Assembly (NCBI GenBank): GCA_958403205.1
Contig: CATXWM010000022.1
Coordinates: 1 to 35,286 of the forward strand
Direction: 5' to 3'
Origin: an uncultured Collinsella sp.
GTDB taxonomy: Bacteria > Actinomycetota > Coriobacteriia > Coriobacteriales > Coriobacteriaceae
DNA: 35,286 nucleotides
The notes under the pieces were generated by a model, which ran no database searches, had not been told where the DNA came from, and saw only the letters and a program-made list of their open reading frames with translations. A program made the position numbers and the translations under genes. This document shows positions 15,775 to 23,059 of the stretch, one piece after another; positions within the stretch are counted from its first letter, which is position 1; each line of letters begins with the position of its first letter.

Positions 15775-16758
15775 CTAGTCTCCCGAGGCCTGGTTGCGAC
15801 CGGTGGCGTAGTCGATCTGCACGTGCGGCTGCAGGTTGTAGCAGTATACGTGGAAGCAGAGGGTCTTGCCGTGGTCCTCGACCGATTGCGCCTCAAGGCG
15901 CACGCCACGGCAGACAAGTTCCTCTTCGTTATACATGGGCGTGACACGGTAGAGCACATGGTTACCCGTATCGCGGATGTAGCCGAGAATCTGCTCTTCA
16001 AACGGCAGCATGCCCGTCTCGTTGAGATAACGCGTGCCGGTGAGGAGATTCTTGCGATTGGCGTTCTCGCCGCAGAGTGACCAGGCGATAAGGTGGCAGC
16101 GGTTGTAGAGGCTCTGGCCTGGAATAAAGTCGTAGCGCTGTTGGTGCCAACCGGCAGGATGGATGCGCGAGATGTCGCCGCGCTTTCCCTGTCCGAGTGA
16201 TTCGGGGCCCACGCAGGCGAGCGCTTTGCGGGTGCGGCCCAAGCTGTCGAGCTTGGAGAACTTCTTAAAGCAACCTTCTTCTGTAGCGCGCTCGTATTCA
16301 TCGAGGGTGAATGACGGCGTGCCGAGCGGGTGCGTGCTGTCGGCGCGCAGGGCAACGTAGGGGTTGCCGGCGTAGTCGGGAATGCTGCTGAGATATACGC
16401 CGCGGGCGCGGTGGAGATCGGGGTTTTCGACCTCGTCGATGGGGGTGGCGGCGCTGTCTGTGGAAGCACCGTCGCCGGTGTCGGTTGCGGCGGAATTGGA
16501 GCCATCGCCGGAGTCTTGGCTATTTTGAGAGTCCTCGGAGCTCGCTGTTCCCGATTCGAGCCGGGCGACCATGTCTGCCTCGTCGTCGGTGCGGCTGGGA
16601 CTCTCGTTTTGTTTTTCGGCCAGAGCCGCCGCTTGCTCATCGCTTTGCGGCGACAACAACTTGGGCGCTCCGTCGAGCGACCCTGTGAACAGCGCAAACC
16701 CCAGCACCACGGCGGTGCCGATGGAAAGTGCTTGCTTGTAGGCGGACTTGCGCGACAT
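15775..16758 (-). CDS. Exported DNA/RNA non-specific endonuclease
   Basis: 327 residues. The N-terminus MSRKSAYKQALSIGTAVVLG has a basic start and a hydrophobic segment (about 9-26), so the protein is secreted or membrane-anchored. A low-complexity S/D/E/T/G linker spans about 40-108. The C-terminal domain has the nuclease motif LYNRCHLIAW with candidate general base H222, then ENANRKNLLTGTRYLN (231-246) carrying the metal-ligand asparagine, as in streptococcal EndA/DNase-type nucleases. Likely roles are extracellular nucleic-acid scavenging or DNA uptake. ATG at 16756-16758 follows AGGAG on the minus strand; this site lies in an inverted repeat that could hide it. It is convergent with the EF-G-like gene. 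Confidence 0.88.
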   Translation of the reverse strand: MSRKSAYKQALSIGTAVVLGFALFTGSLDGAPKLLSPQSDEQAAALAEKQNESPSRTDDEADMVARLESGTASSEDSQNSQDSGDGSNSAATDTGDGASTDSAATPIDEVENPDLHRARGVYLSSIPDYAGNPYVALRADSTHPLGTPSFTLDEYERATEEGCFKKFSKLDSLGRTRKALACVGPESLGQGKRGDISRIHPAGWHQQRYDFIPGQSLYNRCHLIAWSLCGENANRKNLLTGTRYLNETGMLPFEEQILGYIRDTGNHVLYRVTPMYNEEELVCRGVRLEAQSVEDHGKTLCFHVYCYNLQPHVQIDYATGRNQASGD

Positions 16759-16761
16759 TGA

Positions 16762-16806
16762 GGCTCCTGGATGGACGGTTGGGAATCTACCAGTCTAGCA
16801 GGAGCC
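16762..16806 (-). promoter_or_regulatory. Inverted repeat enclosing the nuclease ribosome binding site
   Basis: On the minus strand GGCTCCTG (16806-16799) is complementary to CAGGAGCC (16769-16762), which contains the AGGAG of the nuclease gene. If the transcript starts upstream of 16806, the 8-bp hairpin would sequester the ribosome binding site. Confidence 0.45.
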
Positions 16807-16909
16807 GGCAGGGGCCGTTCTGTCGAACAAATACTCAAGATTTGGGATAGACGCTGCTGATTCATTTGCCTCATATGGAGCTGCGGCGGTTGTGAATATG
16901 GGGCTTCGG

Positions 16910-16962
16910 CGTTTCCCCAGATAAAATCTGCCAAAATAAACCTGTCCCTTTTTGGCAGGTTA
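16910..16962. repeat. GGGACAG hairpin element, copy A
   Basis: On the minus strand it begins with the larE stop codon, TAACCTGCCAAAAAGGGACA, and continues to TTTTATCTGGGGAAACG. CTGCCAAAA (16928-16936) pairs with TTTTGGCAG (16950-16958). It matches copies B (22114-22167) and C (19955-20006) over about 50 bases. Confidence 0.85.
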
Positions 16963-17838
16963 CAGGTTCATGTTGCCGTGGATGTAGGGGGTGACCTCGG
17001 GGGAGATATGGTCGCAGCCCAGCTCGCGCAGCGCGGACTCGATAACGGCGGGCAGCGGGGTCTTGCCCTTGTCGTCGACGGCGGCACCGCCGAGGGTGGC
17101 AATCTTGGCGACATCTGCGGGTGCGGCCTCGATATGCATGCAGCCGCCGACCAAGCGCGCGCGTACCTGTGCCAGATCAAGATCGTGCAGGTAATCCTCG
17201 CAGGCGCGAATCAGGGAGACCTTCTCGCGCGTAAGCTCCTCGCCCGTGGGAACGCGCGTGGCAAGGCAGGCTCCCGCCGGCAGGTTCCAAACGGGATAGC
17301 CCCATGCGCGCAGCAGCTCGCGCTCTTCGTCCTTGGTAAAGCCGACCTCCATAAGGGGTGAGCGTACGCCGAGCTCTTCTGCCGCACGCATGCCGGGGCG
17401 GTAGTCACCGCGATCGCTTGCATTGCTGCCATCGATGACGGTGGGAAAGCCGAGCGACTTGGCGTGGTTGACGATGGCGGTAAAGCCGGCGTGCTTGCAG
17501 TGGTAGCAGCGATTGGCATCGTTGCAGGCTACCTGGGGGAGCTGCAGCTGATCAACCGAAAGATTGAGCACGGGGAGTTTAAAATGCGGTCCTTCATTGG
17601 CTTGTCCATCAACGGACCGCTCAAACGAAGCCTGCTCGGGCGTGCCGATGAGCGGCGTGGTGAGATGGACGAGGAGGGTATTGGCAGGCATGATGCGGGC
17701 GCATACGGCGGCCAAAAAGCTGCTGTCGACGCCACCGGAAAACCCGATAGCCACGCGCCCGTATGCCAAAAGCAGCTGTTCGAGCGCCGATAGCTTGTCT
17801 TGAAGCTCCTCTGCGGGTGCCGTGGTGTCTAAAATCAT
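16960..17838 (-). CDS. larE: LarE-type ATP-dependent sacrificial sulfur transferase
   Basis: 292 residues. LarE matures the nickel-pincer nucleotide cofactor of lactate racemase by adenylating the precursor and donating its own cysteine sulfur. The PP-loop SGGVDSS is at 34-40. NRCYHCK lies at 109-115, and C191 in PAGACLATRVP corresponds to the sacrificial cysteine of the Lactobacillus enzyme, indicating the sacrificial (not Fe-S) type. ATG at 17836-17838 follows AAGGA. No larA, larB or larC is in the window, so the partner genes must be elsewhere or the protein feeds another target. Its stop codon is formed by repeat copy A, whose hairpin may end the transcript. Confidence 0.88.
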   Translation of the reverse strand: MILDTTAPAEELQDKLSALEQLLLAYGRVAIGFSGGVDSSFLAAVCARIMPANTLLVHLTTPLIGTPEQASFERSVDGQANEGPHFKLPVLNLSVDQLQLPQVACNDANRCYHCKHAGFTAIVNHAKSLGFPTVIDGSNASDRGDYRPGMRAAEELGVRSPLMEVGFTKDEERELLRAWGYPVWNLPAGACLATRVPTGEELTREKVSLIRACEDYLHDLDLAQVRARLVGGCMHIEAAPADVAKIATLGGAAVDDKGKTPLPAVIESALRELGCDHISPEVTPYIHGNMNL

Positions 17839-17934
17839 GAAACGATCCTTATCGTTGAGTACTCGATTGAAAACTATAATCCTAATGCGTTACTTGCCAT
17901 AAGACTTCTATCTGTGTAACGAAAGTGCAATATG

Positions 17935-17951
17935 GTATATACGTTATATAC
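17935..17951. promoter_or_regulatory. Dyad upstream of the HAD gene
   Basis: GTATATACGTTATATAC is a perfect 7-bp inverted repeat with a CGT spacer in the 173-base region between divergent larE and the HAD gene. The symmetry and A+T content suit a regulator of the GntR type, but no binding protein can be named. Confidence 0.45.
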
Positions 17952-18011
17952 AAGTTGTCAAATGCGGTAGAGTTGCGGCAATGCGACAGCGAGAGTCGAT
18001 GGGGGACCGAT

Positions 18012-18662
18012 ATGATCAAGGCTGTTATTTTTGACATGGATGGAACGCTGGTCGATACCGAGCGTTTGGGGATTAGGGCCTGGAAGGCAGGCGCCGCTGA
18101 GCTGGGGCTCGCGATTGATGAAGCGCTGATCCATCAGTTTATCGGTCGCACGCTACCCGATGTCATGAACATCCTCGATAAGCATTACGGCAGCCACGAG
18201 ACCGCCGAGGCGATCTATGTCCGCCACAAGGAGATTCGCGACGAGATGGTCAAGACCGATCTGGAGCTTAAGGCCGGCGCTGCCGAGTGCATAGACGAGC
18301 TGTTGGCTGCGGGCTATCACGTAGGCCTTGCAACGTCATCGCGCCATGTTACGGCCGAGCGCAACCTTAAAGCATTCGGTCTTTTTGACAAGTTTGAAAC
18401 GGTAACGTGTGGCGAGGACGTCGTGCATGGCAAGCCCGACCCCGAGATGTATCTGCTCGCCTGCGAGCGCGAGGGCTTTACTCCCGAGGAATGTGCCGTG
18501 GTCGAGGATTCGCGCAACGGCTGCGTCTCGGGCATTACAGCTGGCTGCCACGTCTTTGCCGTCCCCGATATCGTGCCGCTGCCGCAGGACGTGGTGGATG
18601 GCTGCGAGGCCGTGCTCGATACGTTGTTCGATCTGGCGGCGGCGGTCAAGGCCGTGCGCTAG
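18012..18662 (+). CDS. HAD-superfamily phosphatase, beta-phosphoglucomutase-like
   Basis: 216 residues, cytoplasmic. Motif I DMDGT is at 8-12 (nucleophile D8, acid/base D10), motif II is the T/S of ATSSR, motif III the lysine in GKPDPEMY, and motif IV VEDSRNG. A helical cap domain lies between motifs I and II, as in beta-phosphoglucomutase and related sugar phosphatases. The substrate is unknown. The ATG at 18012 follows GGGGGACC; an extension to 17925 runs through the upstream dyad and is rejected. It is convergent with the LacI-family gene, which could indicate a sugar theme. Confidence 0.88.
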   Translation: MIKAVIFDMDGTLVDTERLGIRAWKAGAAELGLAIDEALIHQFIGRTLPDVMNILDKHYGSHETAEAIYVRHKEIRDEMVKTDLELKAGAAECIDELLAAGYHVGLATSSRHVTAERNLKAFGLFDKFETVTCGEDVVHGKPDPEMYLLACEREGFTPEECAVVEDSRNGCVSGITAGCHVFAVPDIVPLPQDVVDGCEAVLDTLFDLAAAVKAVR

Positions 18663-18709
18663 ACAATTGCGGCGTTGAAACGAGCAATTGCTTACGTTTG
18701 CGCTTAAAC

Positions 18710-18741
18710 AAAAGGGGTCCGGCAATGGTCGGGCCTCTTTT
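18710..18741. terminator. Intrinsic terminator between HAD and LacI genes
   Basis: A 13-bp stem with three G-U pairs (18710-18722 with 18729-18741) has A4 on the left and T4 on the right, so it can act in both directions. A second inverted repeat, CAATTGC (18664-18670) / GCAATTG (18684-18690), precedes it. Confidence 0.8.
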
Positions 18742-18775
18742 GCTTGAGCGGCGACTTAGCATACTTGCGGGCGTG

Positions 18776-19888
18776 CTATAGATACGCACCGAGGTTGATG
18801 GCCGTGGCGTCGGTCTGGCTGCTTGCCTGGGTGCTGGCGCGTTCCAGCAGGAACGGACGTACCAGTTCTTGGCGGTTGATGTCCTCGGCGGCGGTGACTG
18901 CGGTGACGGTGCGCGCTGTAGAGCCGACGCGGATATGCTTGGTCTTTGCTGGGGCCTTGTTCTCGATTTGCTCCATGAGCAATTGAACGCCCTTGCGGCC
19001 AATCTCGTAGCCCGGGGGCGCTACCGTAGTGAGCGGGACCGATCCGCTCCAAGCGAGCGGGTTGCCATCGCAACCTGCTACGCGTACTTGCCCGGGGACG
19101 GCGATGCCTTTGTCGACCAGCGCCGAGATGACGCCCGAGGCCAGCACGTCGGTCAGGCCGACGACAAAATCGGGGCGTTCGTCGGCGGGGCGCGCGGCGA
19201 TTTGGGTGCCGATGCCGTAGCCGTCGGCGGCGGTATTCCATTCGCCGGCGTCGATGACTTCGATCTTGATATCGGGATGTAGGGCGAGCGCCTTATGAAT
19301 GCCAAGGACGCGCAGGGTGAGTTGCATAAATGCTGCTCGGCCGACGACGACAATATGGTGCGCGCCGCGGGCGATGGCGAGCTCGGCGATGATGCGGCCT
19401 TGTGCCTCGTTGTCGGCGGCCACGTAGTAGCCGGGCTCGGAGCAATGGATGTCCAGATGGACGATCGGCACGGGCATCTTGGTCAGGGTGGGGTGCCAGT
19501 CGGGGGATGCCATGGGCTGAACCATGACGCCGGACATCTGGGTGCCCATAAAGTAGCGCAGGTAATGGTCCTCGAGAATATCGTCGTTATCGGCGTTGGC
19601 GATGAGCAGGTCGTAGCCGTGCTTGCGGGCCTCGTTGTGGGCGCCGCTGGCGATTTGGAGTGAAAAGCCGTGGTCGAGACGGGGGAGCACCAGGCCAAAG
19701 GACTTGGTGGCGCCGCCCGCGAGCTGACGAGCGCTTTGGTTGGGCAGGTAGCCCAGTCGATTGATGGTTTCGTTAATGAGCTTGAGGGTCTCGGGACGCA
19801 GCTTTTCGGGGTGGTTGAGCGCGTTGGAAACCGTGCCCAACGAAACCCCGGCCTCGCGCGCGACGTCGCTGATTTTTACCTTTGCCAT
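18776..19888 (-). CDS. LacI-family transcriptional regulator
   Basis: 370 residues. The N-terminal helix-turn-helix ISDVAREAGVSLGTVSNALN (about 6-25) and hinge (NQSARQLAGG) precede a periplasmic-binding-protein-like effector domain, so it should respond to a sugar or related ligand. The C-terminus extends about 25 residues past the usual end. ATG at 19886-19888 follows AAAGGGA on the minus strand. A TTGACA-N19-TACAAT promoter and a LacI-type operator lie directly upstream, predicting autorepression. It is divergent from glmS and convergent with the HAD phosphatase; either could be a target, but no other perfect operator copy was found in the window. Confidence 0.93.
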   Translation of the reverse strand: MAKVKISDVAREAGVSLGTVSNALNHPEKLRPETLKLINETINRLGYLPNQSARQLAGGATKSFGLVLPRLDHGFSLQIASGAHNEARKHGYDLLIANADNDDILEDHYLRYFMGTQMSGVMVQPMASPDWHPTLTKMPVPIVHLDIHCSEPGYYVAADNEAQGRIIAELAIARGAHHIVVVGRAAFMQLTLRVLGIHKALALHPDIKIEVIDAGEWNTAADGYGIGTQIAARPADERPDFVVGLTDVLASGVISALVDKGIAVPGQVRVAGCDGNPLAWSGSVPLTTVAPPGYEIGRKGVQLLMEQIENKAPAKTKHIRVGSTARTVTAVTAAEDINRQELVRPFLLERASTQASSQTDATAINLGAYL

Positions 19889-19898
19889 AGCGGTCCCT

Positions 19899-19954
19899 TT
19901 GATGCGTTTCAAGTACAAGCCAGATTGTAGCATCGCCCGCCCCTGAGGTGTCAA
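19899..19954 (-). promoter_or_regulatory. Promoter and operator of the LacI-family gene
   Basis: On the minus strand, TTGACA (19954-19949), a 19-base spacer and TACAAT (19929-19924) are followed by TTGAAACGCATCAA (19912-19899), which fits the LacI/GalR operator pattern TTGAAACG-NN-TCAA. The operator would span roughly +6 to +19, ideal for autorepression. Confidence 0.75.
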
Positions 19955-20006
19955 AACCCGCCTATTAGGGACAGGTTTATTTTGGCAGGTTTTATCTGGG
20001 CAAACG
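19955..20006. repeat. GGGACAG hairpin element, copy C (inverted)
   Basis: On the plus strand TTAGGGACAGGTTTATTTTG begins at 19965 and continues GGCAGGTTTTATCTGGGCAAACG to 20006. It is the same element as copies A and B in opposite orientation; its left arm is diverged (AACCCGCC instead of AACCTGCC). With copy B it brackets glmS. Confidence 0.8.
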
Positions 20007-20069
20007 ATGCTGTCAGACCAAACCACCACGAAGGTGCCTGCCCCCTTCGGGGTGGGGTGTGTGTATCGA

Positions 20070-20133
20070 GTGGTATTCAAGTTGAGATACCACTTCTGGT
20101 ATATCAGCTTGCGTTTGCGTGAGTACAATACTC
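20070..20133 (+). promoter_or_regulatory. glmS promoter region with three TGGTAT half-sites
   Basis: TGGTAT occurs at 20071-20076, inverted (ATACCA) at 20087-20092, and again at 20097-20102, forming GTGGTAT-N10-ATACCAC and ATACCA-N4-TGGTAT dyads. A candidate -10 TACAAT (20124-20129) sits inside GAGTA-CAA-TACTC. The arrangement resembles operators of amino-sugar-responsive GntR/HutC regulators such as NagR/DasR, which is an inference. Confidence 0.6.
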
Positions 20134-20203
20134 GAACGTTATGCGTCTCAGCGCCCCCTGTGCGTGGACGTTTTGCAGTCAAGCGGACGAAGGGATTTAT
20201 CCT

Positions 20204-22051
20204 ATGTGCGGAATTGTCGGCTACACCGGCTCTGATATTGCAAAGAACATCCTGGTCACAGGCCTCAAGCGTATGGAGTATCGCGGCTATGACTCCTCGG
20301 GCGTCGCGCTCGAGGTGGGCGAGGGCGCCGCGGCGCACCTCGACGTCATCCGCCGCGTGGGCAAGGTCGCGGGCTTGGAGAGCGAGCTTTCCAACATCGA
20401 CAGCGACGCTACCTGCGGTATCGGCCACACCCGTTGGGCCACCCACGGCAAGCCCTCCGTCGTTAACGCTCACCCCCACACCAGCTGCGACGGTCGTATC
20501 GCCATCGTCCACAACGGCATCATCGAGAACTTCGCCGAGCTGCGCGAAGAGCTGGAGGGCCGCGGCCACCACTTTAAGAGCGAGACCGATACCGAGGTCT
20601 TCGCGCATCTGATCGAAGAGGCTTATGCCGAGACGCACGACCTGATGGCCTCCGTGCGCGAGGCTTGCGCCCACGTGGTCGGTGCCTATGGTCTGGCCGT
20701 CGTGTGCGCTGACGAGCCCGGCGTGATCGCCGTGGCCCGCAAGGATTCCCCGATCGTGGTCGGCGCGGGCGAGACCGGCGCCTATGTCGCCTCCGACGTC
20801 ATCGCGCTCATCGACGCCACCCGCGATGTCGTGGTGCTCGAGGACGGTCAGTTTGCCAAGCTTACGCCCGCAGGCGTCGAGTACACCGACGAGGCCGGCA
20901 ACGTTATCGAGCCCAAGGTCACCCACATCGACTGGGACCTGGACATGGCAGAAAAGGGCGGTTATCCCGACTTTATGCTCAAGGAGATCCACGAGCAGCC
21001 GCGCGTCGTGCGCGACACGCTGTTGGGCCGCATGACGCCGGCCGGCGAGCTCGACATCGACGAGCTGGGCCTTTCGCTCGAGGAGCTCAACGACATCGAC
21101 CGCGTCTACGTGATCGCTTGCGGCACCAGCTATCACGCTGGCCTCATTGCCAAGAATCTCATTGAGGGCTGGGCTCGCATCCCCACCGAGGTGGAGGCGG
21201 CCAGCGAGTTCCGTTATCGCAACCCCATCATTACGCCGACGACGCTTGTCGTTGCCGTGTCCCAGTCGGGCGAGACGGCCGATACCCTTGCCGCCATTCG
21301 CGATGCGCGCATCAAGGGTGCCAAGGTCTTCGGCATCACCAACGTGGTGGGCAGCCCCGTGGCGCGTGAGAGCGACGGCGTCATCTACACCAAGGCCAAC
21401 AAGGAGATCGCGGTCGCCTCGACCAAGAGCTTCATCGGCCAGGTCGTGAGCCTTACGCTTTTGGCTCTGCTGCTGGCGCAGGTCAAGTACCGCTTGACCA
21501 CCAAGCAGGCGCGCATGCTGTTCCGCGAGCTTTCCGATACGGCCGAGCAGATCCAGTGGATTTTGGATACCCAAACCGAGGCCGTGCATGAGGCCGCCCT
21601 GCTGTGCAAGGACGCGCAGTCGGCGCTGTTCGTGGGCCGTGGCATGGGTGCCGCTATTTCCTACGAGGGCGCGCTCAAGCTCAAAGAGGTCAGCTACCTG
21701 CACGCCGAGGCCTACGCCGCCGGTGAGATGAAGCACGGCCCCATCGCGCTGATCGACCCGGGCTTCCCTGTCATCGCCGTGGCCACCAAGAGTGCCACCT
21801 ACGACAAGACCGTGTCGAACCTCATGGAGTGCAAGGCGCGCGGCGCCAAGGTCATCGTCGTTGCCACCGAGGGCGACGAGGAGATCAACAAGATCGCCGA
21901 CTGCATTATCCGCGTGCCAGCAGTCCGCGACGTGTTCAGCCCCATCACGGCGAGCGTCCCGCTGCAGCTGCTCGCCCGCGAGGTCGCCATCCTGCGCGGC
22001 TGCGACGTCGACCAACCCCGAAACCTGGCGAAAAGCGTCACGGTCGAGTAG
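20204..22051 (+). CDS. glmS: Glutamine--fructose-6-phosphate aminotransferase (isomerizing)
   Basis: 615 residues, full length. GlmS makes glucosamine-6-phosphate from fructose-6-phosphate and glutamine, the first step towards UDP-GlcNAc and peptidoglycan. The N-terminal glutaminase begins M-C-G-I-V-G-Y with the catalytic C2, which fixes the start at ATG 20204 (AAGGGAT upstream); the upstream in-frame ATG at 20141 would bury this cysteine. Two SIS sugar-binding domains follow (CGTSYHAG, SQSGETADTL, STKSF) and the C-terminus LAKSVTVE is the conserved family ending with the catalytic lysine. No glmS ribozyme is seen; control is probably through the upstream dyads. The gene is ended by the hairpin at 22075-22110. 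Confidence 0.96.
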   Translation: MCGIVGYTGSDIAKNILVTGLKRMEYRGYDSSGVALEVGEGAAAHLDVIRRVGKVAGLESELSNIDSDATCGIGHTRWATHGKPSVVNAHPHTSCDGRIAIVHNGIIENFAELREELEGRGHHFKSETDTEVFAHLIEEAYAETHDLMASVREACAHVVGAYGLAVVCADEPGVIAVARKDSPIVVGAGETGAYVASDVIALIDATRDVVVLEDGQFAKLTPAGVEYTDEAGNVIEPKVTHIDWDLDMAEKGGYPDFMLKEIHEQPRVVRDTLLGRMTPAGELDIDELGLSLEELNDIDRVYVIACGTSYHAGLIAKNLIEGWARIPTEVEAASEFRYRNPIITPTTLVVAVSQSGETADTLAAIRDARIKGAKVFGITNVVGSPVARESDGVIYTKANKEIAVASTKSFIGQVVSLTLLALLLAQVKYRLTTKQARMLFRELSDTAEQIQWILDTQTEAVHEAALLCKDAQSALFVGRGMGAAISYEGALKLKEVSYLHAEAYAAGEMKHGPIALIDPGFPVIAVATKSATYDKTVSNLMECKARGAKVIVVATEGDEEINKIADCIIRVPAVRDVFSPITASVPLQLLAREVAILRGCDVDQPRNLAKSVTVE

Positions 22052-22074
22052 TTGGTTCCGCCGTTCTAGCGACT

Positions 22075-22110
22075 AAGGCCCGGCTCCGCATCAAGACGGA
22101 GCCGGGCCTT
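22075..22110 (+). terminator. Hairpin terminator after glmS
   Basis: A perfect 14-bp stem (22075-22088 with 22097-22110) closes an 8-base loop. The following T run is poor (TTGTTGCATTTG), so the adjacent repeat element with its T5 may help. Confidence 0.65.
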
Positions 22111-22113
22111 GTT

Positions 22114-22167
22114 GCATTTGCTCGGATAAAACCTGCCAAAATAAACCTGTCCCTTTTTGGCAGGTTA
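22114..22167. repeat. GGGACAG hairpin element, copy B
   Basis: AACCTGCCAAAA (22130-22141) pairs perfectly with TTTTGGCAGGTT (22155-22166) around TAAACCTGTCCCT. On the minus strand the element begins with the stop codon of the GntR gene (TAACCTGCCAAAAAGGGACA), exactly as copy A begins with the larE stop codon. Confidence 0.9.
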
Positions 22168-22896
22168 GCGGAGCTTGCTGGTCTCGAAGTACTCGGGGAA
22201 CTGGTCCAGAACCTCGGTTTGATTGCGGAACATCATGTGCAGGTGCTTGCTGACCAAAAAGCTCGCTTCGATGGGGTCGCGACCGGCGATAGCGCGGCGA
22301 ATCTGCTTGTGCTCGTTCACGATGTCCTGATTGTCGAGAACCTGCGTGGCGGCGCGCAGCCAGCGGAAGCGCTCCAGGTCGGCATTGGTCTCTTCGAGCC
22401 ACGACCACGCGGTGCTGCGACATGCGATGCTAAAAATCATGTGATGCATGAGGTTGTCGCTCAAAAAGAAGCCGATGCGATCCTCCTCGGCCATGGCCTT
22501 TTCCTGCAGCACGATGGCGCGGTCGAGCTGCTCGATGCCGGCCGACGTGGCGCGCGCACAGCACTCCACAATCACCTGCTTTTCCAGATGCTCGCGGATG
22601 TAACAGGCACTCTCGGCAAGGGTGAGGTTGATGGGCGAGACGTAGGTGCCGCTCTGGGGCACGGTGCGCACCAGGCCTTCCTGCGCCAAGCGAACCAAAG
22701 CCTCGCGCACGGGCGTGCGACCCATGTCCAGGTCATCGCAAAGCTGCTTGACGCCCAGCTTTTCGCCCGGCTTGTAGTCCAGGTAGACGATTTTGCGTCG
22801 AATGGTGTGGTAGGACTGGTCCTGTAGGCTCGTTTCCTGCTCACCGACGTGCATCGATTCTTCCATAGCGCCTCGCAACTGTTCTATCAAACTCAT
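22165..22896 (-). CDS. GntR-family regulator, FadR/FCD subfamily
   Basis: 243 residues from the longest start. A winged helix-turn-helix (about 27-86; LDMGRTPVREALVRLAQEGLV, SGTYVSPI) precedes an all-helical FCD effector domain that typically binds a carboxylic acid or similar small metabolite through a metal. The start is uncertain: ATG 22896 has no good ribosome binding site, while ATG 22866 has GAGG at short spacing. It is divergent from the YeiH-type transporter, so this transporter is the most likely target. An inverted repeat ATGCCGCGA (22913-22921) / TCGCGGCAT (22966-22974) lies between the two genes. Confidence 0.88.
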   Translation of the reverse strand: MSLIEQLRGAMEESMHVGEQETSLQDQSYHTIRRKIVYLDYKPGEKLGVKQLCDDLDMGRTPVREALVRLAQEGLVRTVPQSGTYVSPINLTLAESACYIREHLEKQVIVECCARATSAGIEQLDRAIVLQEKAMAEEDRIGFFLSDNLMHHMIFSIACRSTAWSWLEETNADLERFRWLRAATQVLDNQDIVNEHKQIRRAIAGRDPIEASFLVSKHLHMMFRNQTEVLDQFPEYFETSKLR

Positions 22897-23059
22897 ATGT
22901 CAGTTGTTAATTATGCCGCGAATCAGCTCTCCGCGGTGGGTAATTCGGCTGTTGCCTGAGAACTATCGCGGCATCTTAGTCTGTGTTTGCGCAAGGCTGT
23001 GCTCAATGTTGCCGTATCATAAGCCGTCGCAAACGTGAAATAGAAAGAAGGAATCCCAT

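Noticed and set aside
15558..16934. A 458-codon minus-strand frame overlapping the nuclease gene
   Set aside because: It is an alternative frame of the nuclease locus, P/S/T/R-rich, and runs through the EF-G-like gene end; the nuclease frame has motif support.
20134..20203. glmS ribozyme/riboswitch in the glmS leader
   Set aside because: The leader is only about 70 bases and lacks the length and pseudoknot core of the glmS ribozyme; the DNA dyads upstream are a better explanation for control.
18776..22015. A 1079-codon open frame on the minus strand
   Set aside because: Only its last 370 codons (the LacI-family gene) are real. The rest is the antisense shadow of glmS and crosses the promoter region and repeat C; G+C-rich genes often leave such open frames.
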